From positions 1 through 16,569 of the forward strand of contig CAYWKD010000066.1 of assembly GCA_964458705.1 (NCBI GenBank): a stretch of DNA of 16,569 nt, read 5' to 3'. Numbering within the stretch: the stretch's first letter is position 1; every line of letters begins with the position of its first letter. The stretch is from JAAUTG01 sp964458705. Lineage in GTDB: Bacteria > Bacteroidota > Bacteroidia > Chitinophagales > Saprospiraceae. This document shows, in pieces, positions 1-5,728 of the stretch. The translations under genes and the position numbers were made by a program. Below the pieces are notes generated by a model. It made no database searches and was not told the DNA's origin. It saw nothing but the letters and a program-made list of their open reading frames with translations.

Positions 1-18
1 ATATTCCCTTATCTTTAC

Positions 19-114
19 TGATAAACGAATGGATGCCCATTCGAGGCACACACAAAGGCTAAAACGGCAATAGCCCCTATGCGGGGCTACTGCGTTTGCA
101 CCGACCGGTTAGTG
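19..114 (+). other. attC-like recombination site of a preceding cassette (left boundary)
   Basis: This non-coding stretch holds two hairpins followed by GTTAGTGG at 108-115. The first is a perfect 7-bp inverted repeat (CGAATGG 26-32, CCATTCG 37-43, 4-nt loop). The second pairs AAACGGCAATAGCCCC (62-77) with GGGGCTACTGCGTTT (83-97); it has one unpaired extra G and one mismatch. Extrahelical bases in a stem-loop are a known feature of integron attC sites, whose right end is a G|TT core. The AAC at 24-26 could be the partner R'' box, but its preceding sequence cannot be checked because the previous cassette is outside the window. Two stems in a row are not the textbook attC shape, so this could also be another repeat or a terminator. 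The main support is the match of its right end to the other end of the unit (see 931-1005). Confidence 0.4.
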
Positions 115-128
115 GAAATTAAAAAGAG

Positions 129-159
129 TTGAATTGTAATTTTCAAAAGCATATCTTAA
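129..159 (+). promoter_or_regulatory. Candidate promoter of the toxin-antitoxin genes
   Basis: TTG (129-131) is followed after 20 nt by TATCTTAA (152-159). This resembles the Bacteroidota arrangement of a -33 TTG and a -7 TAnnTTTG, though the last two bases differ. It lies inside the cassette, so the pair would bring its own promoter. A start near 165 would leave a leader of about 15 nt before the antitoxin ATG at 181. Confidence 0.3.
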
Positions 160-180
160 AATTTCAAAAAACTTAGAAAG

Positions 181-447
181 ATGAATGATTTAACAATAAA
201 TAAGGTTGTTAGCTACTTTCGGGGATTGAACCTAAAAAAGAAAGTCGAGATGCTTAACGAATTAACTAATATATTGAATAAAGATATTGGTGAAGAACCA
301 GCATTAGAGGAAAAAAATGAAATAAACGAGGAAGAAAAAAGTACCATAGTAGATGAATTATTTGGTATTTGGGCTGCTGAAAAAGGGTTGACAGAGAAAA
401 CAATAATTAACAGAACCATTTCAGATCGTGAGATTGATTTGAATTGA
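181..447 (+). CDS. Antitoxin of a VapBC-like toxin-antitoxin pair
   Basis: An 88-residue acidic protein sits just ahead of a PIN-domain toxin gene. The N-terminal ~33 residues look like amphipathic helices, followed by a Glu/Lys-rich linker (about residues 37-54). The C-terminus holds VDELFGIW (57-64) and ends TISDREIDLN. A C-terminal segment with a DELFGIW-like motif is common in small Bacteroidota proteins encoded next to PIN toxins, where it probably wraps the toxin active site; that role is inferred. No clear AbrB, RHH or HTH DNA-binding fold is recognisable, so autoregulation is not shown. The ATG at 181 follows a purine-rich stretch (TTAGAAAG). The gap to the toxin ATG is 54 bp, so the two probably share a transcript. 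The gene is intact, unlike the toxin. Assignment rests mostly on context and the C-terminal motif. Confidence 0.65.
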   Translation: MNDLTINKVVSYFRGLNLKKKVEMLNELTNILNKDIGEEPALEEKNEINEEEKSTIVDELFGIWAAEKGLTEKTIINRTISDREIDLN

Positions 448-501
448 AATTAGCATAGAAGTTCTTCCCACATTTCTATATTTAAAATAAAAAAAATCTA
501 A

Positions 502-925
502 ATGAGTAAAAAATACCTGATAGATACAGATATTCTGATAGAATTCTTCAAGGCTAAATACTCATTAGACAAGAAATTTAAAGCAGTAGGATTAAAGAAT
601 TGCTATGTTTCAGAAATCTCGATAGCCGAACTGATTTATGGAGCACTAAAAAGTACAAATATTGAGAAGCAAATGGGTAATGTAGAAAAAGTAAAAAAGC
701 ATTTCCACGTTATCCCAATTTCAAAAGTTATAGAAAAATATAGTAGAGAAAGATTGAGACTAGAGGAGTTAGGTACCCGACTTTCTGACTTTGATTTATT
801 TATTGCAGTCACAGCGGTTGAAAATGAGATGATCTTAGTAACCTGGTAATGTGAAGCATCATCAAAGAGTACAAGATATCATAATTGAAAATTGGAGGAA
901 AAAAGATTTTAACGAGTTCCTTTAA
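502..925 (+). pseudogene. PIN-domain (VapC-type) toxin, frameshifted near the 3' end
   Basis: VapC-type toxins are PIN-fold, metal-dependent ribonucleases. The open frame from ATG 502 gives 115 residues and stops at 847-849, just after ILVT. The N-terminus has the PIN start YLIDTDILIEFF (Asp8, Asp10), then AEL with Glu43, and DFDLFIA with Asp96/Asp98, so three acidic positions are present. Families of this type normally continue LVT-(G/N)-N and end near 130-140 residues. Removing one base at 843-844 restores exactly that: GNVKHHQRVQD and onward to TAA 923-925, giving 140 residues. The restored frame ends 9 bp before the TTCCACTAAC box of the cassette end. The region is not a long homopolymer, so a genuine single-base insertion in this lineage is likely, but a sequencing error is possible. 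The truncated product lacks the conserved post-LVT Asn and the last helix/strand and is probably inactive. Confidence 0.75.
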
Positions 926-930
926 GGAAA

Positions 931-1005
931 AATTCCACTAACATCAGCTATACGATCAGCCTCCACTTGGGGCTTCGGCCGACCGCATGGTCAGGTCGTT
1001 AGCAT
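931..1005 (+). other. attC-like recombination site of the toxin-antitoxin cassette (right boundary)
   Basis: The site opens with AATTCCACTAAC (931-942) and closes with GTTAGCAT (998-1005); CTAAC and GTTAG can pair as R''/R' boxes. Just inside the right box is a hairpin in which GGCCGACC (977-984) pairs with GGTCAGGTC (989-997), with a bulged A at 993, one G-T pair and a GCAT loop. A bulged base in the stem is expected of attC sites. Pairing elsewhere between the two halves is weak, so the full cruciform is not convincing by eye. The total of about 70 nt is within the known attC range. The matching of 931-942 with the cassette start at 108-120 is the strongest point. Confidence 0.45.
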
Positions 1006-1017
1006 CTCTTTCTTACG

Positions 1018-1890
1018 CTAAAGATGCCGCTCTGCATGATAAGAAGAACGAACTAAAGGGCCACTCTCCACAAAGTCAAAACCTTTTTCCAGCCCTACCT
1101 CCTCATACATAGCGAAGACGTCAGGATGAACAAATTCTTCAACAGCAAGGTGCATTTTAGTAGGTTGTAAGTATTGACCAATGGTCATTACATCGCAGCC
1201 ATGCTCTAGCAGGTCATCCATTGTTCTGAATACTTCTTCCTGCGTCTCTCCTACTCCAACCATGATGCCAGATTTAGTACGCTTGCCATATTCTTTCGTT
1301 CGCTTGATCTGCTCCAGACTTCGCTTGTATTTAGCTTGTGGTCTCACTTTTCTGTATAGATGCTCAACGGTTTCCATATTATGAGAAACTACTTCTTGCC
1401 CTGCACTAATCATTCGCTCTAGCGCATCCCACGTTGCTTTCACATCTGGGATGAGCGTTTCAATAGTCGTAGATGGTGATAGTTCTTTGACTGCTCTGAC
1501 TGTTTGATACCAAATTTCCGAACCTCTATCCTTGCGCTCATCTCTATTGACGGAAGTAATTACAGCGTGCTTAACTTCCATTAATTTGATCGCTTCCGCA
1601 ACTCGGCGAGGCTCATCTTCATCATATTCTGGCGGACGCCCAGTCTTTACTGCACAAAAAGAGCAAGATCGTGTACAGGTATTTCCTAAAATCATAAAAG
1701 TTGCTGTACCTGCACCCCAGCATTCTCCCATGTTTGGACAGTTACCACTTTGACAAATAGTGTGCAAGTTATATTGATCGACTAGAGAGCGGACATGCTT
1801 GAACTTTTCCCCAATTGGAAGTTTTACGCGCAACCAGTCGGGTTTTCTTGTTCGCTTAGATTTTTTTTCTACTATTGGTAATTCAACCAT
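1018..1890 (-). CDS. lipA: Lipoyl synthase
   Basis: LipA is a radical-SAM enzyme that inserts two sulfur atoms into the octanoyl group on lipoyl-dependent protein subunits, completing lipoate synthesis in the cytoplasm. The 290 residues match the family's usual length. The auxiliary cluster motif CX4CX5C is at Cys46, Cys51 and Cys57 (GNCPNMGECW), and the radical-SAM motif CX3CX2C is at Cys72, Cys76 and Cys79 (CTRSCSFC). The C-terminal RSSYHA (281-286) supplies the conserved serine that ligates the auxiliary cluster. The family stretch TSVNRDERKDRGSEIW is in the form usual for Bacteroidota. The start at 1890 follows a short spacer from the -7 box at 1935-1942. It is divergent from msrA. The stop (1018-1020) lies about 20 bp from the right end of the toxin-antitoxin cassette, so its original 3' flank may have been displaced. 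No lipB is in the window. Confidence 0.97.
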   Translation of the reverse strand: MVELPIVEKKSKRTRKPDWLRVKLPIGEKFKHVRSLVDQYNLHTICQSGNCPNMGECWGAGTATFMILGNTCTRSCSFCAVKTGRPPEYDEDEPRRVAEAIKLMEVKHAVITSVNRDERKDRGSEIWYQTVRAVKELSPSTTIETLIPDVKATWDALERMISAGQEVVSHNMETVEHLYRKVRPQAKYKRSLEQIKRTKEYGKRTKSGIMVGVGETQEEVFRTMDDLLEHGCDVMTIGQYLQPTKMHLAVEEFVHPDVFAMYEEVGLEKGFDFVESGPLVRSSYHAERHL

Positions 1891-1934
1891 AATTTACTTT
1901 TTGAAAGTTGCTATTTGCAAATTTTCAAATTAAA

Positions 1935-1942
1935 CAAAGATA
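1935..1942 (-). promoter_or_regulatory. Candidate -7 promoter box of lipA
   Basis: Read on the - strand this is TATCTTTG, a perfect match to the Bacteroidota -7 consensus TAnnTTTG. It lies 45 bp ahead of the lipA ATG, giving a leader of roughly 35-40 nt. No well-spaced TTG -33 element was found. Confidence 0.45.
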
Positions 1943-2027
1943 CCAATATTGAGTTGAATAGATATTGAAAATATATGCTCAGAAGATTTAGGAACTTCAG
2001 GCAATTACGTTAAAGCCTAACAAAACA

Positions 2028-2035
2028 TATATTTG
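2028..2035 (+). promoter_or_regulatory. Candidate -7 promoter box of msrA
   Basis: TATATTTG matches the Bacteroidota consensus TAnnTTTG and lies 49 bp ahead of the msrA ATG at 2085. With the lipA box it forms a divergent promoter region of 194 bp. No TTG is seen at the expected -33 spacing. Confidence 0.4.
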
Positions 2036-2084
2036 TTATTCAAGTACTAAAAGGTTAAGTGATTATTATTCAAAAAATAAAATT

Positions 2085-2636
2085 ATGTCAAATAAAATAG
2101 AGATGGCAACGCTAGGTGGCGGATGTTTTTGGTGTACGGAAGCTGTGTACAAAGATGTCGAAGGAGTAGAAAGTATCGAACCGGGCTACGCAGGTGGTAC
2201 AGCGGAAACAGCGAACTACAAGGATGTTTGTTCAAAAATGACCGATCATGCTGAGGTGGTTCAGGTGAAGTTTAACCCTTCGATTATTTCTTTTGAGGAA
2301 ATTCTGGAGATGTTTTGGACAGCTCACGATCCTACCACACTGAATAGGCAAGGCAATGATGTAGGTCCGCAATATCGTTCTGTCATTTTCTACCATTCTG
2401 ACGAGCAACGATTGATGGCTGAAAAATCTATCACCGAAGTTGCGAATCAATTATATGACGATCCAATTGTAACAGAAATTGCTCCTTTTGAAGCATTTTA
2501 TTCGGCAGAAGGTTATCATCACGATTACTATGCTAAAACAGGGCGTCGTAATCCATATTGCAGCATCGTCATTGCGCCTAAAGTAGCAAAATTCAGAAAG
2601 AAATTTGCTCATCGGCTGAAGCAAACGGAAGCATAA
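2085..2636 (+). CDS. msrA: Peptide-methionine (S)-S-oxide reductase
   Basis: MsrA reduces the S-epimer of methionine sulfoxide, free or in proteins, as oxidative-damage repair, with thioredoxin as the usual electron source. The 183 residues are typical. The catalytic motif GCFWC is at 13-17 with nucleophile Cys14. Other family blocks are GYAGG (34-38), HDPTTLNRQGNDVGPQYRS (81-99) and YHHDYYAKTGRRNPYC (144-159). Cys17 and Cys159 are candidates for a resolving cysteine. There is no signal peptide, so it is probably cytoplasmic. It is a stand-alone MsrA without a fused MsrB domain. ATG 2085 is preceded only by AT-rich sequence, as is common in this phylum. It is transcribed away from lipA. Downstream, AACAC and GTGTT (around 2639-2653) could form only a weak hairpin. 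Confidence 0.95.
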   Translation: MSNKIEMATLGGGCFWCTEAVYKDVEGVESIEPGYAGGTAETANYKDVCSKMTDHAEVVQVKFNPSIISFEEILEMFWTAHDPTTLNRQGNDVGPQYRSVIFYHSDEQRLMAEKSITEVANQLYDDPIVTEIAPFEAFYSAEGYHHDYYAKTGRRNPYCSIVIAPKVAKFRKKFAHRLKQTEA

Positions 2637-2657
2637 GAACACGCTGAAGTGTTAGCT

Positions 2658-2720
2658 CATTACACTGGCAAAGATCGGATATAGGTTATTTAGCTTATTT
2701 TTGTTTCTGGCAGTGTAATG
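2658..2720 (+). promoter_or_regulatory. Promoter framed by a 10-bp inverted repeat
   Basis: CATTACACTG (2658-2667) and CAGTGTAATG (2711-2720) are perfect inverted copies 43 bp apart. Between them is TATTTTTG (2696-2703), a match to the Bacteroidota -7 consensus TAnnTTTG. The right arm lies about where transcription would start, and the left arm lies upstream of the -33 position. The arrangement resembles a pair of operator half-sites, or arms of a long hairpin. The right arm also contains the ATG at 2718, which argues for the later start at 2799. Confidence 0.35.
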
Positions 2721-2798
2721 GCAAGCAAAATACTGCAAAATACTGAAGCACAAGCAATTGTCTTCAAATCATCTTCTATCACGATAACAAAAGGAAAA

Positions 2799-3317
2799 AT
2801 GTCCAACTCTACTAAAGCGTTTTATGCTGTTGCAGTCATTTGCCTGACTTGTATTGTTGTCTTGTTTGTTAACAAAAAAATGAGCGTGGCAGCGTTAGAA
2901 CATACCCTAGCTGTCAAGTCACTACTTGCAACTACCAGCCTCAAAAAGCCTCTAATGCTAACCAGTCAGCATCAAGTCGCCCCCAGCAGAGCAGTGATTA
3001 AGAGAGAAGACGACTTTGTTTTCTGTCAGCAGGTTAGAAACAAAATACCTTATGGCATCCGCAATCAATTTAGTGCTAGTTCTGATGTGTGGGTTTGGGC
3101 AAGTATTTATGCGCCTAGAAAAGAAACGATTACGATACAATGGTTAGATCATAAAAATGAAATATTGCGCTCTACTTCTATCGATATTTCAGAGAATAGA
3201 ACGCAGGGCTTCCGAGTATTTGATGCTAAATACATCCGCCAAAGGGGTATTTATAAAGTCTATATTTTCAATGCTGCTGGTGATTTAATCGGACGAAAGC
3301 AATTCACTGTTGAGTAA
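2799..3317 (+). CDS. Membrane-anchored protein with a DUF2914-like domain
   Basis: Read from 2799 the product has 172 residues. It begins with a short polar stretch and one membrane segment (about residues 7-24), then KK, suggesting an inner-membrane anchor with the rest in the periplasm. A low-complexity linker (about 28-65) leads to a C-terminal domain from about residue 72. That domain has FCQQVRNKIPYG, then VWVWASI, a TITIQWLDH strand, and ends GIYKVYIFNAAGDLIGRKQFTV. This pattern (Cys ... P-G ... W strand ... G-W/Y-x-V ... G-x-x-L ... F-x-V) is like DUF2914, a domain of unknown function. The frame is also open from ATG 2718, adding 27 residues. I prefer 2799 because AAAGGAAAA precedes it and it puts the membrane segment at the N-terminus. 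The gene appears monocistronic. No reaction can be assigned. Confidence 0.6.
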   Translation: MSNSTKAFYAVAVICLTCIVVLFVNKKMSVAALEHTLAVKSLLATTSLKKPLMLTSQHQVAPSRAVIKREDDFVFCQQVRNKIPYGIRNQFSASSDVWVWASIYAPRKETITIQWLDHKNEILRSTSIDISENRTQGFRVFDAKYIRQRGIYKVYIFNAAGDLIGRKQFTVE

Positions 3318-3357
3318 ATCACAGTACTCACTAAATAGCTAAAAGTCGTAGATTTAC

Positions 3358-3388
3358 TTGCAGGTGTAAATTATAGAACGTATTTTCA
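3358..3388 (+). promoter_or_regulatory. Candidate promoter of the YciO/Sua5-type gene
   Basis: TTG (3358-3360), a 20-nt spacer and TATTTTCA (3381-3388) resemble the Bacteroidota -33/-7 arrangement, with C in place of the final G's neighbour pattern TTTG. The implied start near 3395 leaves a leader of about 20 nt before ATG 3414. Confidence 0.35.
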
Positions 3389-3413
3389 CTAGCTAGAATC
3401 AAAATCGTCAACT

Positions 3414-4025
3414 ATGCTATTAAAAATACACGAAGAAAACCCCAGTGCGAGAAAAATTGAGCAAGCCGCTGAGATACTTATGAACGGAGGCGTCATTATT
3501 TATCCAACCGATACAGTCTATGGAATTGGTTGTGATATAACCCATCAGGATGCTGTTGAACGAGTTTGTAGAATTAGGGGGTTAAATCCTGCAAAGGCGA
3601 ATCTATCGTTCATCTGCCACGATATTAGTCAGATTTCTGAATATACTGCACCTATTGATAATGAAGTGTTTAAGCTCATGAAACACAATCTACCGGGTGC
3701 ATTCACCTTTATTTTGAACTCTAACAATAGCGTACCAAAGTTATTTAAAAATAAGAAAAAAACAGTTGGCGTAAGAATACCTGACAATAAAATTATCCTT
3801 GCCCTTGTGGAAGCTATCGGACATCCCATCCTGACTACTTCCTTAAAGTCTGATGATGAAATATTGGAATATTTCACCGATCCAATTGATATTCATGATG
3901 ACTTTGAGAAATTAGTAGATGCTGTGATTGATGGTGGAGTGGGTGGCAATATTCCTTCTACTGTCATAGACTGCACCGTAAGCCCACCGATGCTAATAAG
4001 AAATGGTGCTGGGACTTTAGCTTAA
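3414..4025 (+). CDS. YciO/Sua5/YrdC-family protein (threonylcarbamoyl-AMP synthase-like)
   Basis: This family includes the enzymes that make threonylcarbamoyl-AMP from threonine, bicarbonate and ATP for the t6A modification of tRNAs that read ANN codons. The 203 residues cover a single YrdC-like domain without the extra C-terminal Sua5 domain. Family blocks are IIYPTDTVYGIGC (28-40), RIRGLNPAKANLSF (53-66, basic nucleotide-binding region), LPGAFTFIL (93-101), VGVRIPDN (118-125) and STVIDC (182-187). The opening KIHEENPSARKI and the block RLMK/KLMKHNLPG resemble E. coli YciO more than YrdC. Whether YciO-type proteins make t6A in all hosts is uncertain, so I give no gene symbol. No signal peptide is seen, so it should be cytoplasmic. 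It is convergent with the DUF3078 gene across a strong hairpin. Confidence 0.85.
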   Translation: MLLKIHEENPSARKIEQAAEILMNGGVIIYPTDTVYGIGCDITHQDAVERVCRIRGLNPAKANLSFICHDISQISEYTAPIDNEVFKLMKHNLPGAFTFILNSNNSVPKLFKNKKKTVGVRIPDNKIILALVEAIGHPILTTSLKSDDEILEYFTDPIDIHDDFEKLVDAVIDGGVGGNIPSTVIDCTVSPPMLIRNGAGTLA

Positions 4026-4043
4026 CGTTGCTGATTCTGATGC

Positions 4044-4101
4044 TTAAAGTTTAACACTTCTAGTTTACAGCCAACTGAGGACTAGAAGTGTTGAACTTTA
4101 G
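4044..4101. terminator. Bidirectional terminator hairpin between convergent genes
   Basis: AAAGTTTAACACTTCTAGT (4046-4064) pairs with ACTAGAAGTGTTGAACTTT (4081-4099): 19 pairs with one G-T, plus one or two more pairs at the base, around a 16-nt loop. Short T runs flank it on both strands. It sits in the 85-bp gap between two genes that end facing each other, so it probably ends transcription from both sides. Confidence 0.8.
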
Positions 4102-4110
4102 ACTAAAGAA

Positions 4111-5058
4111 TTATTTCGCAATGCTATAACTCAAGCCAAGTACATAGTAAGTTTGAAGCGGATTATCGTTAAGTCCTGCTGATTTAGACTCTTGCTTATT
4201 GCTTCTCAGACCTAATTCAAATCCAACGCCGACTCCTTTATAAGCAGTAGAAAAACTATTGATCCAAGTCCAGCTAGAAAGTTCATTCGAGTCTTTATAA
4301 CTCAAGAAAGCAGAGAGATTCGACTTCCAAGCAATGCTGCCAAAGCTCTGAGCATAGTCCCCTAAAACTTTTGCTCCTAGAGAAGATTCAAAGTTTACGT
4401 CATCTTCTGCAAATACGAAATTGTAATTCAATGGATGAATCACGACCACTAGACTAGAAAGCGGTGTCCAAGTTGCTCCAACCCCTAAATCCAAATAACC
4501 GGGATCATTAAGTTTACCATCTAGAATGGAAGTACGATATTCTCCTAGTCCTGAAACTGACCATTTTTCACTTAGTTTGTATCCTAATAGAGAGGTTATG
4601 TTAAAAGCATCTGCTGCCACCTGAAAGTCTTCATTATCTGCTTCGTTGTCCTTATTATCAAATCTTATCCAAGAGAGATTTAAGTTTCCACCATTTCGCC
4701 AAAAGTACTTTTCTTGCTGCATATTAGCGAATCCATTTAACGCAAAGCCTACGGTTGCTGCGTTTGTACTCGGTTGATCTTTCGATAGCCAGTCGCTAAA
4801 ACCAGTGAAGTTCATACCGATTGTTCCTAAAGCCCCCACATTCCACCTTGGGTATGGCGTAATTTGATCCGTTAAGCTAGCTACTTCACCTTTTAAAGCA
4901 TCAACCTGCCCTGTTAGCGTTTTCAACTGAGCCTCAAGTGTCGAGAGTTCTGCAGCCTTAACCTCCTTTTCTGCTATCAACTCCTCCACTGTTTGTCCTT
5001 TTACCATTTGAGCGAATAGTAACAATACACTAAAGATAAATGTAATTCTTACAGTCAT
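4111..5058 (-). CDS. DUF3078-type outer-membrane protein with an N-terminal coiled coil
   Basis: The 315-residue product has a signal peptide (about 1-21, hydrophobic core ITFIFSVLLLFA, cleavage near VKG-Q). Residues about 24-66 form a heptad-like coiled coil (EELIAEKEVKAAELSTLEAQ and following). The remainder from RWNVGALGTIGMNFTGFSDW (71-90) to YYVLGLSYSI is a run of alternating, aromatic-ended strands typical of a small outer-membrane barrel. Its first block (NFTGFSDWL) and the WNKD-like repeats are those of DUF3078 proteins, common in Bacteroidota and of unknown function. The coiled coil may oligomerise the protein or reach the peptidoglycan; this is inference. The gene seems to be alone, between the terminator at 4044-4101 and a 110-bp gap. 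I found no perfect -7 box upstream of it. Confidence 0.7.
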   Translation of the reverse strand: MTVRITFIFSVLLLFAQMVKGQTVEELIAEKEVKAAELSTLEAQLKTLTGQVDALKGEVASLTDQITPYPRWNVGALGTIGMNFTGFSDWLSKDQPSTNAATVGFALNGFANMQQEKYFWRNGGNLNLSWIRFDNKDNEADNEDFQVAADAFNITSLLGYKLSEKWSVSGLGEYRTSILDGKLNDPGYLDLGVGATWTPLSSLVVVIHPLNYNFVFAEDDVNFESSLGAKVLGDYAQSFGSIAWKSNLSAFLSYKDSNELSSWTWINSFSTAYKGVGVGFELGLRSNKQESKSAGLNDNPLQTYYVLGLSYSIAK

Positions 5059-5168
5059 TTTATATGATAGTTTTAGTTAATATTTGAATTTACAGATGTA
5101 TTTATTCTGCAAAAAATTTATACTCTTCGACGCATTCTTCAAGTTTAGTCACATTGTTCATTGAGGTA

Positions 5169-5654
5169 CTACTGCTTTATGGCGCTATACATTGCCTGCA
5201 CATCCTCCAAGCTAAATGCTCCAATCAAGCCCGATTGAAAAATATATTTTTGATCGCCTTGAAGATGAACATACCTAAATCCATAATAAAGATTAGTAGA
5301 ATCTATTTGTGTCTCATAGATAAATCCTTTTTCCTCTTCTTCAATGATTTTAGAAAAATTAGCAATGTCTTTTACACTAGCAATCTGCTCCGCTTTCAAC
5401 TTGGCAAGATCAGAAGTTTCGGCAGGCTCATACGCAACAAGTAGATCAAATTGACTACCTGCTTTGATGGCTAATTCTTTCTGCCCCAAGAAGCCATCCG
5501 ATTTTTTTATGCTTGGCGAATCCACTGGCACTTTAATAGAAATGGGAACACCATAGGGCAACAAATCAAAAGATTGCATATTGCTGCTATCGGATTGACA
5601 AGACCACACCGTAATTAAACTTACCGCTAAAAAACTCACTATTATATTCTTCAT
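5169..5654 (-). CDS. Small predicted lipoprotein of unknown function
   Basis: The product has 161 residues. It starts MKN, has a hydrophobic stretch, then the lipobox VWSC with lipidated Cys19, followed by QSDSSN; absence of a charged +2 retention signal cannot be judged for this phylum. The mature part has a PYGVPISIKVP segment, a VDSPSIKK stretch, then a mixed alpha/beta C-terminus ending LEDVQAMYSAIKQ. I do not recognise a family. Small Bacteroidota lipoproteins of this type usually face the periplasm or the cell surface. The gene is divergent from coaE, with a 74-bp shared upstream region. A - strand -7 box (5675-5682) lies 20 bp ahead of the ATG. Confidence 0.7.
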   Translation of the reverse strand: MKNIIVSFLAVSLITVWSCQSDSSNMQSFDLLPYGVPISIKVPVDSPSIKKSDGFLGQKELAIKAGSQFDLLVAYEPAETSDLAKLKAEQIASVKDIANFSKIIEEEEKGFIYETQIDSTNLYYGFRYVHLQGDQKYIFQSGLIGAFSLEDVQAMYSAIKQ

Positions 5655-5674
5655 AATTATTGTTTCTGTTGCTA

Positions 5675-5682
5675 CAAAGGTA
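5675..5682 (-). promoter_or_regulatory. Candidate -7 promoter box of the small lipoprotein gene
   Basis: The - strand reads TACCTTTG, a perfect TAnnTTTG match, 20 bp ahead of the ATG at 5654. This implies a leader of about 13-15 nt. The nearest upstream TTG is 26 nt away, farther than usual. Confidence 0.45.
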
Positions 5683-5715
5683 AATTATACTGCTCAGACT
5701 TGTAGATTCAAAGTC

Positions 5716-5723
5716 TATCTTTG
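5716..5723 (+). promoter_or_regulatory. Candidate -7 promoter box of coaE
   Basis: TATCTTTG is a perfect TAnnTTTG match and ends only 5 nt ahead of ATG 5729. Transcription would begin at or near that ATG, giving a leaderless message, or a 12-nt leader if the second ATG at 5741 is used. No TTG is found at the -33 spacing. Confidence 0.4.
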
Positions 5724-5728
5724 TAAAA

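Larger units (their letters stand above)
109..998 (+). mobile_element. Integron-like gene cassette carrying a toxin-antitoxin pair
   Basis: A unit of about 890 bp runs from the TT of GTTAGTGG (108-115) to the G of GTTAGCA (998-1004). It contains only an antitoxin gene and a PIN toxin gene, both on the + strand. In integron cassettes the first bases are complementary to the R'' box at the start of the cassette's own attC, because both ends join in the circular form. Here GTTAGTGGAA (108-117) is the exact complement of TTCCACTAAC (933-942), and the match continues for two bases after a one-base offset. Toxin-antitoxin cassettes are well known in large chromosomal integrons. No integrase gene is in the window, so this may be a cassette lacking an integrase or the edge of a longer array to the left. 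A small transposable unit with inverted ends is the main alternative. Confidence 0.5.

Noticed and set aside
502..849. A genuine 115-residue toxin ending in ILVTW
   Set aside because: The following bases encode a toxin-like ending in the next frame up to the cassette boundary, so a frameshift is a simpler reading than a short natural form. Programmed frameshifting was also considered; no slippery run is visible.
1002..1027. Terminator for lipA from GCATCT and AGATGC (1002-1007 and 1022-1027)
   Set aside because: The 6-bp stem overlaps the lipA stop codon and the loop is 14 nt, so it is weak. It may be a chance pairing with the cassette end.
2718..2798. 27-codon N-terminal extension of the DUF2914-like gene from ATG 2718
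   Set aside because: The ATG is embedded in an inverted-repeat arm beside the promoter, it lacks a ribosome site, and it puts a polar stretch ahead of the membrane segment. ATG 2799 has a better purine-rich lead. The extension remains possible.
5154..5444. Long + strand reading frame antisense to the small lipoprotein gene
   Set aside because: It has no recognisable protein features, and the opposite strand has a clear lipoprotein with lipobox and promoter.
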